Source of the DNA: a virus
Virus record (IMG/VR): IMGVR_UViG_3300043429_000482
Location: 1-28,006 of that record
Direction: 5' to 3' (one strand)
Length of the DNA: 28,006 nt
The notes under the pieces were generated by a model. That model was not told where the DNA came from. It was given only the letters and a program-made list of their open reading frames with translations, and searched no databases. This document shows positions 1-6,871 of the stretch, one piece after another; the stretch's first letter is position 1, and the number at the start of each line of letters is the position of its first letter. The translations under genes and the position numbers were made by a program.

Positions 1-133
1 TTAGGGGGGAGACGTGAGGACGAAACTGGCGCTTTTGCTGAACGGCTGTTCGCCGGCCAGCCCGACCTCAGCGATTCCCTGCCCTCGCCGACTCCTTTGC
101 ACGGCGGTATCGGCGTTCTCTAGGCTGGTAGGC
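1..133. other. Non-coding stretch upstream of terminase
   Basis: These bases precede the first confident gene. The small terminase frame stays open back to an ATG at 14, but residues encoded before 134 look unlike the family. In many phages the DNA before the small terminase holds the packaging (cos or pac) site; no clear repeat or site can be defined here. A weak promoter-like pair (TTGCAC at 97-102, TAGGCT at 121-126, 18 bp apart) is too poor to call. Confidence 0.35.
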
Positions 134-613
134 ATGAAGGGCCGCCCGCCAACGCCGAAACACATTCTCGCCATGCGTGGCTCGAAGCACGCGAAGGGCC
201 GCGAGGAGCTGGGTGCGCCGCCAGCAACAGCTATCGAGCCGCCCGAGTGGCTCAAGCCGCGGGCGAAGGAGATCTTCTCCAGGGTCGTCGCCTGGCTCGA
301 TGGCATGGGCACCCTGGCGGAATCGGACGAGAACGTCATCACGAGGTACGCGACGACCTATGTGATGTGGGAGCACGCCGCCCAGCAGCTCCAGGCGATC
401 GACGCGGCCTACGTCGAGGTTCTGGCGCCAGACGGATCGATCCGGTTCTCTCGGCCCGTGGCGATGGCGATGCAGGCCAAGGAGTGCGGCGAGGCGCTGC
501 GGCACCTCGAGACCGTCCTCGGCCTGACCCCAGGCGACCGCACCCGCCTCGGCTACGGCGCGGTGAAGGTGGTCGTCGACCCTATGGATGCCCTGCTCGC
601 CAAGCGTGGTTGA
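134..613 (+). CDS. terS: Phage terminase small subunit (P27-like)
   Basis: 159 residues. The small terminase recognises viral DNA and hands it to the large subunit motor for packaging into the prohead. The sequence fits the P27 family: a basic Gly/Pro/Arg-rich start (MKGRPPTPKHILAMRGS), an acidic-proline linker with PPEWLKPRAKEIFSR, then a helical body with TLAESDENVITRYATTY and a C-terminal helix containing ALRHLETVLGLTPGDRTRLG, the typical end of this family. The ATG at 134 was chosen over an upstream in-frame ATG at 14 because homology-like sequence starts there and GGTAGG lies just before it. It opens the packaging operon; the large subunit lies about 840 bases downstream, separated from it by a nuclease gene, an unusual insertion. 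Recognition is by sequence pattern from memory. Confidence 0.85.
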   Translation: MKGRPPTPKHILAMRGSKHAKGREELGAPPATAIEPPEWLKPRAKEIFSRVVAWLDGMGTLAESDENVITRYATTYVMWEHAAQQLQAIDAAYVEVLAPDGSIRFSRPVAMAMQAKECGEALRHLETVLGLTPGDRTRLGYGAVKVVVDPMDALLAKRG

Positions 614-671
614 TATCCGCGGATACCCCCGACTCGCAGTTTTGGCTTGGAGCCACAACTTCGAGGGGCGT

Positions 672-1457
672 ATGCCTGCAAGGCGACCGGTCAAGGCAGG
701 CCAGCGGTTCGGCCGCTGGACTGCTACTGCGGACGGCGACTACTCGTCAGGTGTCCAGATGGTTGCCTGCAAGTGCGACTGCGGCACTGAGCGGGCGGTT
801 TCGGCTGGCAATCTGCGATCCCGAAAGATCCCTTCGTGCGGATGCATGAGGAGGGACTCAATCGCGGCAAGGTGCCGCAACCCAATCCGCGCGGGCGAGC
901 GATTCGGTCGACTGACGGCAGTCGAGGACGGCCGGTATGACGGACTAGAGAGAGCCAGGGTTCGGTGTGTGTGCGATTGCGGCGAGCCGTGCGACATCCC
1001 GCAGGCGTGCCTTCGCCGAAAGACGACTCTCTCCTGCGGATGCCTGCACCGCGAACGGTCGTCTGAGGCCGCCGCCCGAGACATCGGTAGCAGGGCGAAC
1101 CTGAACAGGCTCTATGAAGGCGCTCGTGGACAGATCTGGATGAGGTCATCGTGGGAGGTGGCTGTCGCCCACAGGCTCGACCGCGACGGCCTCGAGTGGG
1201 AGTACGAGCCGAAGGCGTTCCGTCTGGATGAGCACACGAGGTACACGCCCGACTTCAGGGTCGACCTGGGCACGCTGGGGAGCCTGTGGATCGAAGTAAA
1301 AGGCGAGTTTTTTGGTAGGTCGCGGGAAAAAGTGGCGGCGTTCCGAGCCACTGGCAGACCGCTCTATCTCGTGAGCAAGGATAACTTTAAGCAGTACTCC
1401 GGCATCAGCCCATACATAGCTAATCGGCGTTATCCGCCGAAGGTGCGATTGGTATGA
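672..1457 (+). CDS. Tandem zinc-finger / PD-(D/E)XK nuclease, homing-endonuclease-like
   Basis: 261 residues. Two similar N-terminal repeats (about residues 9-58 and 70-125) each start G(Q/E)RFGR(W/L)TA, then carry a CxCDCG knuckle and end in SCGC, a probable zinc-binding unit of the kind found on phage HNH/AP2 mobile endonucleases. The C-terminal half is a PD-(D/E)XK nuclease: E162 in RSSWE, then YTPDF with D194, then WIEVKG with E208 and K210. That gives the full acid-acid-x-lysine set, so it looks catalytically intact. ATG 672 has a good ribosome site (GAGGGG, 663-668); an in-frame ATG at 588 would overlap the small terminase and lacks such a site. The stop overlaps the large terminase start by 4 bases (ATGA). 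The position between terminase genes is where free-standing homing nucleases often settle; a packaging or recombination nuclease is the alternative. Confidence 0.75.
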   Translation: MPARRPVKAGQRFGRWTATADGDYSSGVQMVACKCDCGTERAVSAGNLRSRKIPSCGCMRRDSIAARCRNPIRAGERFGRLTAVEDGRYDGLERARVRCVCDCGEPCDIPQACLRRKTTLSCGCLHRERSSEAAARDIGSRANLNRLYEGARGQIWMRSSWEVAVAHRLDRDGLEWEYEPKAFRLDEHTRYTPDFRVDLGTLGSLWIEVKGEFFGRSREKVAAFRATGRPLYLVSKDNFKQYSGISPYIANRRYPPKVRLV

Positions 1458-2971
1458 CGCGACAGCCGAGCCTGTTTACGCAGTTCTGCGGAATGCTGCG
1501 GCACTCAAAGGGCGACTTTGCCAACAAGCCATTCGAGCTGATGCCGTGGCAGCAGGACTTCTTTGACAAGCTGCTCTACACGCTGACGCCAGAAGGGTTG
1601 AGACAGTATCGCCGCGCTTTTCTTGCGCTTCCGAGAAAGTCGGGAAAGAGTCAAATGTGCGCGGCTCTTGGCCTTTACTGCCTCTTTATGGACGACGAGC
1701 CTGGCTCAGAGATCGTTGTGGCCGCTGGCGATAGGTCTCAGGCGGGCATCCTGCATACAGCAGCAAAGCATTTGCTCGAGTCATGCCCGAGCTTGGCCCG
1801 GCGAGCAAAGGTGTACCGTAACTCAATCGTCGTCGAGTCGACGAAGTCGACGATGATGACAGTCAGTCGAGAAAGCGCCACCAAGCACGGCCTGAACCCG
1901 TCAGTGGTACTTATTGATGAGTTCCATGTGTTCCCCGATCGCGAGTTGGTCGACGTGCTTGAGACGGGCATGGGTGCCAGAAGCCAGCCCCTTACTATTT
2001 ACATCACAACGGCCGGCACTGACATGAACGGCCCTTGTTACAAAGATTGGCAGCGCGCGCTCAAGGTGCGCGACGGTGTTTTGAAGGACGACACCTTCCT
2101 GCCGTGCATCTACGCGGCAGACCCCGAGGATGACCCTTTCTCGGAGGAGACGTGGAAAAAGGCGAATCCGAATTATGGAATCACCTCGAAGCCCGACTAC
2201 TTCCGCCAGTTCGCCGAGCGGGCCAGAAACTCGCCGACCGACGAGACCGTCTTCCGCACGCTCCATTTGAACCAGTGGCAGAAGTCGGAGACGAAGTGGT
2301 TGCGGCATGGTGCCTGGGACGCGAACAGCGAGCCGCTCCGGCCCACCGCCGGGCGGCCGTGCTGGTGCGGCGTCGACCTCGCGAGCACATTCGACACGAC
2401 GGCGTTCGTGGCGGTGTGGCCGGATGAGGACGGCACCTACGACGTGTTCGCCCACTTCTTCATCCCCGAGGAGAACGCCCACAAGCGCGCCAGGGAGGAC
2501 CGGGTGCCGTATCAGGCGTGGGCCGACGCTGGGTTTGTTACAATGACGGATGGCGACATTACGGACTACGACGCCGTCCGAGACTACATTCTCTCGTTTT
2601 GCGAGAAGAATGCGGTTCGCGGTATTGCAATCGACCGCTGGAATGCGGTGCATCTGACGACGCAACTGGTAGCGGAGGGGATCGACGTTAAGCCTTTCGG
2701 CCAGGGGTTCGCCAGTATGTCAGCCCCCAGCAAGCTGCTCGAAACCTTGGTTGTGGGCAAGAAGCTGAGGCACGGCGGCAACCCGGTTCTCGCCTGGCAG
2801 GCGTCGAATGTTCAGGTGAAGGTCGACGACGCCGGGAACATAAAGCCTACTAAGAAACACTCGCATTCGACTGCCCGCATCGACGGCATCGTGAGCCTGA
2901 TCATGGCCCTCGGCATCTCCAGCAGCGAGTCTCACGGGCCGACCGACGAACCAACCCTCCTGGTGCTCTAG
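1454..2971 (+). CDS. terL: Phage terminase large subunit (ATPase and nuclease)
   Basis: 505 residues, normal for the HK97 gp2-like Terminase_1 family. It is the DNA-packaging motor that docks on the portal and cuts the concatemer. The N-terminal ATPase has Walker A PRKSGKS at 60-66, Walker B VVLIDE at 151-156 with catalytic E156, and the coupling motif ITTAG at 184-188. The C-terminal RNase H-like nuclease begins at about 303 with WCGVDLAS (D308), followed by GIAIDRWNA and a final acidic motif RIDGIVSLIMALG near the end. All key residues are present, so it should be active. It starts with an ATGA overlap with the nuclease gene, suggesting coupled translation. The first ~450 bases have more A/T-ending codons than the rest, as does the 3' part of the nuclease gene, hinting at mosaic origin. 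Confidence 0.95.
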   Translation: MTRQPSLFTQFCGMLRHSKGDFANKPFELMPWQQDFFDKLLYTLTPEGLRQYRRAFLALPRKSGKSQMCAALGLYCLFMDDEPGSEIVVAAGDRSQAGILHTAAKHLLESCPSLARRAKVYRNSIVVESTKSTMMTVSRESATKHGLNPSVVLIDEFHVFPDRELVDVLETGMGARSQPLTIYITTAGTDMNGPCYKDWQRALKVRDGVLKDDTFLPCIYAADPEDDPFSEETWKKANPNYGITSKPDYFRQFAERARNSPTDETVFRTLHLNQWQKSETKWLRHGAWDANSEPLRPTAGRPCWCGVDLASTFDTTAFVAVWPDEDGTYDVFAHFFIPEENAHKRAREDRVPYQAWADAGFVTMTDGDITDYDAVRDYILSFCEKNAVRGIAIDRWNAVHLTTQLVAEGIDVKPFGQGFASMSAPSKLLETLVVGKKLRHGGNPVLAWQASNVQVKVDDAGNIKPTKKHSHSTARIDGIVSLIMALGISSSESHGPTDEPTLLVL

Positions 2972-2972
2972 C

Positions 2973-4616
2973 GTGGACAAGGTTGACGAAGAAGTCTCCG
3001 ACCTGATTGAGCTTCGCGGCAACCTCTCCCGCATTTTCGAGGAGATCGTCAACACCCGCCGCACCGCGTCGGGCGTCACCGTCTCGCCGGAGACGGCCCT
3101 GGAATGCACCTCGGTGCTGGCCTGCGTCCGGGTGCTGTCGGAGTCGATCGCCTCGCTCCCCTTGAACGTCTACCGCCGGCTCCCCGGCGGCGGCAAGGAA
3201 ATCGCCGAGGAGCAGCATCTCCACGAGGTGCTGGCCTACCAGCCGAACTCGTGGATGACGGGTTTCGAGTTCCGCGAGCTGCTGATGAGCTGGCTGCTCC
3301 TCTGGGGCAACGCCTACGCCCACATCAAGAGCGGCCGGCACGGGGCCGTCACAGAGCTGATCCCGCTGCACCCGTCGCGGATGGAGGTCAAGCGGCTGTC
3401 CAACGGCCGGTTGCGGTACTACTACCGCGAGCCGACGACGCCGATCCAGCCGACGCCCGACCCGACCGAGTACCGCCAGGACGAGATCTTTCATTTGCGG
3501 TGGCTCTCGTCGGATGGGGTGACCGGGTTTGTGCCCACGACGCTCTCCCGCGACGCGATCGGGCTGGCGAGGGCGACTGAGCTTCACTCCGGTAGCTACT
3601 TCGGGAACGGTGCCCAGCCTGGCACCTACATCGAGACTGATCAGCCGCACAAGCCCGAGGCCCTCGCCCGGTTCAAGCAGCAGTGGGATGACGCCCACGC
3701 GGGGCCAGACAAGGCGTACAAGACGGTGGTGATGCCATTCGGCTTCCACCGCAAGCAAGTCGAGATCCGTAACGACACCGCCCAGCTCATCGAGACCAGG
3801 AAGTATCAGGTCGAGGAGGTGGCCCGCGCCTATCGCGTACCGCCCCATCTGCTCGGCGACCTGTCGAACGTGCGGCACAGCACCGTCGAGCAGTCGGCCA
3901 TCGACTTCGTCACCTTCTCGCTGTTGCCGTGGTGCAGGCGGTGGGAGATGGCGGCTCGCCGCGATCTGGTCATCGACGACAAACAGTATTTCGTGCAGTT
4001 CGACGTGAACGCGCTGATGGCCGGCGACTACGCCGCGAGGTCGCAGTTCATCCGAGAGATGGCAAACCTGGGCGCCCTCGATGTCGACGAGATCCGCGCC
4101 CAGATCGGCTACAACCCGCTCCCCGACGGCCAGGGCAAGAAGCGGTTCATCCAGGTCAATATGCAACTGCTCGACGCCTTCACGCCGGAGAATCCGACCG
4201 GGCAGAAGGCCGAGCCCGAGGCGGCCCCCGCCCCGCCGGCGAATGTCGATGCGCCGCCTGAGTCGCCGGCCGGCGACGAGCCGGTCGATCCAGGCGCGCG
4301 GCACGTTGCCGGGGCTGAGGTCGTGTTCAAGACCGCCCTGCGGCGGCTGGCGGGCGTCGAGGCCGACGGCATCCTCGAGCGACGCAACAAGCCAGAGAAG
4401 ATCGCCGCCTGGTTCGATCAGGTCGGCAGCCGCATGAAGGACGAACTGCGGGATGCCGCCAAGGCTACCGGACGCGATATCGACGAGTTTGTGAACGGCT
4501 GGATCGCCCGCTCTCGCGAGCTGCTCTTGGACTGCCACCGCAGCGGGCAGAAGTACGAATCGGTCACCGGAGACTGGTGCGACAGGCACCTGACGAACAA
4601 TGCCCCAGCCGCCTGA
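2973..4616 (+). CDS. HK97-family portal protein with C-terminal extension
   Basis: 547 residues. The portal forms the dodecameric ring at one capsid vertex through which DNA passes. Family features include SVLACVRVLSESIASLPL, LLLWGNAYAHI, the RDAIGLARATE helix, VPPHLLGD and NVRHSTVEQSAIDF, followed by a region ending GYNPLPDGQG. The usual family core of about 400 residues ends near residue 400. About 145 more residues follow: a Pro/Ala-rich acidic linker, then a helical domain containing AGAEVVFKTALRRLAGVEADG. Start is GTG, one base after the terminase stop, with no strong ribosome site, so re-initiation or coupling is likely. The last 17 bases overlap the ferritin-like gene. The function of the extension is unknown. 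Confidence 0.93.
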   Translation: MDKVDEEVSDLIELRGNLSRIFEEIVNTRRTASGVTVSPETALECTSVLACVRVLSESIASLPLNVYRRLPGGGKEIAEEQHLHEVLAYQPNSWMTGFEFRELLMSWLLLWGNAYAHIKSGRHGAVTELIPLHPSRMEVKRLSNGRLRYYYREPTTPIQPTPDPTEYRQDEIFHLRWLSSDGVTGFVPTTLSRDAIGLARATELHSGSYFGNGAQPGTYIETDQPHKPEALARFKQQWDDAHAGPDKAYKTVVMPFGFHRKQVEIRNDTAQLIETRKYQVEEVARAYRVPPHLLGDLSNVRHSTVEQSAIDFVTFSLLPWCRRWEMAARRDLVIDDKQYFVQFDVNALMAGDYAARSQFIREMANLGALDVDEIRAQIGYNPLPDGQGKKRFIQVNMQLLDAFTPENPTGQKAEPEAAPAPPANVDAPPESPAGDEPVDPGARHVAGAEVVFKTALRRLAGVEADGILERRNKPEKIAAWFDQVGSRMKDELRDAAKATGRDIDEFVNGWIARSRELLLDCHRSGQKYESVTGDWCDRHLTNNAPAA

Positions 4617-5073
4617 CGGCGTCGTGAACGCCCTCCAGACCGCCGTGCGTCTGCACCTGACGGCGATCGACCACTACCAGAGCCAGGCCGAGCACTTCGG
4701 CCGCTGGGGGTATGGCAAGCTGGCCGCCGCCTTCGCGGAGGACGCCGAGGAGGAGCGGGGCCACCTCAAGATGGCGATGAGCCGCCTCGAGTACTACGAC
4801 GTGGCCCCGGAGATGGCTCATCCGGCCCCCGAGTGGCCCCGGCATGACTTCGAGGGCGTGTTGTCGGCGAATCTGGCGCTCGAAGACGAAGTCGCAGGCG
4901 CCGAACGCGCCGCGATCCTGGTCTGCCGCGCCGCCGGCGACGAGCTTTCCGCACTTGTGTTCGTCGAACTGCTCAAGGGCAGCGAGGCGGCGATCGCTGA
5001 GATCGAGGCAACTCAGCGGGTGATCGATCAGATCGGCCTCGACAACTACCTTGCGGATCAGGTGACGGCATGA
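4600..5073 (+). CDS. Bacterioferritin-like (ferritin-fold) protein with degenerate diiron site
   Basis: 157 residues, the length of bacterioferritin. The pattern runs through the four-helix bundle: LTAIDHYQSQAEHFGRWG for helix A, DAEEERGHLKMA for helix B, LALEDEVAGAERAA for helix C, LLKGSEAAIAEIEATQ for helix D, and the closing QIGLDNYLADQ, very like the E. coli protein's ending. Aligned from memory, bacterioferritin diiron ligands E18, E51, H54, E94, E127 and H130 correspond to H19, E52, H55, E95, Ser and Ala; the heme methionine M52 becomes R53. So three ligands are kept, one is changed to His and the helix-D pair is lost. Normal ferroxidase activity is doubtful. The gene overlaps the portal by 17 bases and the protease by 4, so it is made with the head proteins. 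No encapsulin-type targeting tail is obvious. Ferritin fold is confident; role is unknown. Confidence 0.85.
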   Translation: MPQPPDGVVNALQTAVRLHLTAIDHYQSQAEHFGRWGYGKLAAAFAEDAEEERGHLKMAMSRLEYYDVAPEMAHPAPEWPRHDFEGVLSANLALEDEVAGAERAAILVCRAAGDELSALVFVELLKGSEAAIAEIEATQRVIDQIGLDNYLADQVTA

Positions 5074-6722
5074 GCAGCGAGATCGAGCGGCGTACATTCA
5101 TCTCCGACGCGGCCATCGAGTACCGGGACGCCGGCAACGGCGAGAAAAAGCCGGTGATTTCGGGCTACGCTGCCGTGTTCAACTCCGAATCCCGCGATCT
5201 GGGCGGGTTCGTGGAGACGATTCACCCGAACGCCTTCGACGAGGTGCTCGCCGACGGCCCCGACGTGATCGGCGTGTTCAACCACGACCGCAATCTGCTG
5301 CTCGGCCGCACCGGAAACGGCACGATGCGGCTGACGAAAGACCCGTATGGGCTCCGTTACGAGATCTCGCCGAACGAAAACACGTCCATCGGCCGCGACG
5401 TGATCGAGTGGGTGAAGGATCGGACGGTGGTCGGCTCCAGTTTCGCCTTCGCGATCAAGCGAAATGGTGGCGATGCGTGGTCGACGGACGCGAAACGGGG
5501 CATTCGGCGACGCGAAGTGCGTTCCATCGGGCTGCTCGAGGACGTGGGGCCGGTCGTTCGGCCCGCGTATGACTCGTCGAGCGTCGTCGTGAGCCGCCGA
5601 GCGATCGAAATGGCCCTCGGGGAGTCGTTCCGGCCCGTCCAGACGATGGCAAACGCCGCCAAAAGGGGCCTGAAGCTCGCGCAGAAGCACGAGGAGATCG
5701 ATTCGAGGCTCCTCTGCATCGCAGAACGGGTCGCAAACCGCGAAATCGTGTCGGTTGAGGAGGTTTCCTACCTCTCCGGCGTGTACGAGCGGTGCCTGGC
5801 GGCCAAGGAGACCGGCTGGTCGGGCACTCCGGCGTGGATCGAGTGGCAACTGGCCGGCGGCGACACGGGTCAGAAGTGGGTTTCCAGGCGATCGGAGGCT
5901 CAGAGCGAGCCGGCACCCGTCGAAATCCCGTCTGAAGAGCGTGCGGAGCCGAAAATCGACCTGACGCCGACCGCGGGCATGGCCGCCGCCGCCAAGCGGG
6001 GCCTCGCGCTCCACGAAGCGGGCCGATCGGGCGACGGACTGAAGCCTGAGACCGTCGCCAGGGCCAATAAGATCGCCGCGCGGGAGGATCTGACCGAAGA
6101 TCACGTCCGCGAGATGCGGGCCTGGTTCCGCCGGCACAAGGTCGACAAGAAGGCCGGCTGGAGCAAGCGGGGCGAGGAGACACCGGGGTACACGGCGTGG
6201 ATGCTCTGGGGCGGCGACCCGGCCTGGCGGTGGAGCGAGATGAAGGTCGCCCAGATGGAGCGACGCGACATCGACGAGGACGGCGTCGAAGGCGAGTATG
6301 GCGGTGTCCTGTCGCCGGCGAACCTCGCGCTCGCCGAATCCTACGAGGGCATCGCCGAAGAATACGGCCCGTGGAGCCAGGATGACGCCCACTACATGAC
6401 CGACAACCCGTTCGCCTCCCGCGGGGTGAAGTGCAGCAATTGCATCTTCTTCGAGTCGGAGGAGGGCCGGTGCTACATCGTCCAAGGCGAGATCGCGGCG
6501 GGTGCCGTGTGCAAGCTTTGGATCATCCCCGAGGATCGCATGAGCCAAGAGCCAGAAGCGGAGCGTCAGGCTCCTGTTGTCGAGGCGGCGCCTGAAGTGA
6601 CGGAGCCGGCTGCTGCCGAAGTCTCTCGCGAGGAGCAGGAGGCGATCGACATCGCGGTCAAGCTCGCCGACCTGAAGGCGACAATCCTGCGGACTAAGTT
6701 GCACGGCTCTTCGCAGGGCTGA
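5070..6722 (+). CDS. Prohead protease fused to duplicated repeat and four-Cys (HiPIP-like) domain
   Basis: 550 residues, far longer than the usual ~200 for HK97 gp4-type proteases. Residues 1-185 are the serine protease: ISGYAAVFN, FVETIHPNAFDE, catalytic-type H72 in FNHDRNLLLGRT, and S123/S124 in VVGSSFAF, ending GPVVRPAYDSSSVVVSRR. It should trim the capsid protein during head maturation. Two copies of a ~90-residue module follow (193-277, 304-395), each AAKRGL...GW...W...GGD...W. Next comes C455-x2-C458-x9-C468-x12-C481-x2-W in KCSNCIFF...GAVCKLW, spaced like a HiPIP [4Fe-4S] site. The tail is a charged Ala/Glu helix, possibly scaffold-like since no separate scaffold gene is seen. The start overlaps the ferritin-like gene by 4 bases. 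Protease call is firm; iron-sulfur binding is inferred from spacing. Confidence 0.88.
   Translation: MSSEIERRTFISDAAIEYRDAGNGEKKPVISGYAAVFNSESRDLGGFVETIHPNAFDEVLADGPDVIGVFNHDRNLLLGRTGNGTMRLTKDPYGLRYEISPNENTSIGRDVIEWVKDRTVVGSSFAFAIKRNGGDAWSTDAKRGIRRREVRSIGLLEDVGPVVRPAYDSSSVVVSRRAIEMALGESFRPVQTMANAAKRGLKLAQKHEEIDSRLLCIAERVANREIVSVEEVSYLSGVYERCLAAKETGWSGTPAWIEWQLAGGDTGQKWVSRRSEAQSEPAPVEIPSEERAEPKIDLTPTAGMAAAAKRGLALHEAGRSGDGLKPETVARANKIAAREDLTEDHVREMRAWFRRHKVDKKAGWSKRGEETPGYTAWMLWGGDPAWRWSEMKVAQMERRDIDEDGVEGEYGGVLSPANLALAESYEGIAEEYGPWSQDDAHYMTDNPFASRGVKCSNCIFFESEEGRCYIVQGEIAAGAVCKLWIIPEDRMSQEPEAERQAPVVEAAPEVTEPAAAEVSREEQEAIDIAVKLADLKATILRTKLHGSSQG
5646..6254 (+). repeat. Two protein-level copies of a ~90-residue module in the prohead protease
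   Basis: Residues 193-277 and 304-395 of the protease align: both start M-A-x-A-A-K-R-G-L, have a helix with ANREIVSVEEV / AAREDLTEDHV, then GWSGTPAWIEWQLAGGD / GYTAWMLWGGDPAWRW. Copies are diverged in DNA, so the duplication is old. I recall single copies of this module in other phage head proteins; its function is unknown to me. Confidence 0.75.
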
Positions 6723-6871
6723 TAGGCTACATAGGTAGACATTGCTCCGCGACGGATGTCGCGGAGGGCAGTGCGAGCGACTTGAGGACTCAAGCACGCG
6801 GCGCGCTAGCGGGATCACCCGCCGGCCGCCGCATGTGCGTTTGGCCGGCTCAACCAGGAGCAAGGCCAAAC
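6723..6871 (+). promoter_or_regulatory. Structured leader before the major capsid gene
   Basis: The largest gap in the head operon (149 bases) contains a chain of inverted repeats. These are CTCCGCGAC-GGAT-GTCGCGGAG (6745-6766, 9 bp); CTTGA-GGAC-TCAAG (6781-6794, 5 bp); GCGGG-ATCA-CCCGC (6809-6822, 5 bp); and GCCGGCC (6821-6827) with GGCCGGC (6843-6849, 7 bp, 15-base loop), which would compete with the third. The ribosome site AGGAG at 6856-6860 follows unpaired. None is followed by a T-run, so they are not standard terminators. Plausible roles are RNA processing or stabilisation to raise capsid protein output. No clear promoter is visible. Confidence 0.6.
6745..6766 (+). other. Perfect 9-bp hairpin with 4-base loop
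   Basis: Arms 6745-6753 and 6758-6766 are exact reverse complements around the loop GGAT. It lies just after the protease stop. The sequence after it is GGCAGTGCG, with no T-run, so it is better read as a stable RNA structure than a rho-independent terminator. Confidence 0.7.

Noticed and set aside
97-126. Sigma-70-type promoter before the small terminase
   Set aside because: TTGCAC and TAGGCT each match the consensus poorly; similar matches are expected by chance.
588-671. Upstream start for the nuclease gene
   Set aside because: Overlaps the small terminase, lacks a ribosome site, and adds sequence outside the zinc-knuckle repeat; ATG 672 has GAGGGG upstream.
2901-4589. 562-codon open frame on the minus strand
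   Set aside because: It lies exactly opposite the portal gene. In GC-rich DNA the complementary frame is often open, and its product (Leu/Arg/Val/Gly-rich) resembles no family.
6745-6766. Rho-independent terminator between protease and capsid genes
   Set aside because: The stem is perfect, but no T-run follows.
5058-6869. 603-codon open frame on the minus strand
   Set aside because: Mirror of the prohead protease gene; the sense strand has clear protease motifs, this has none.
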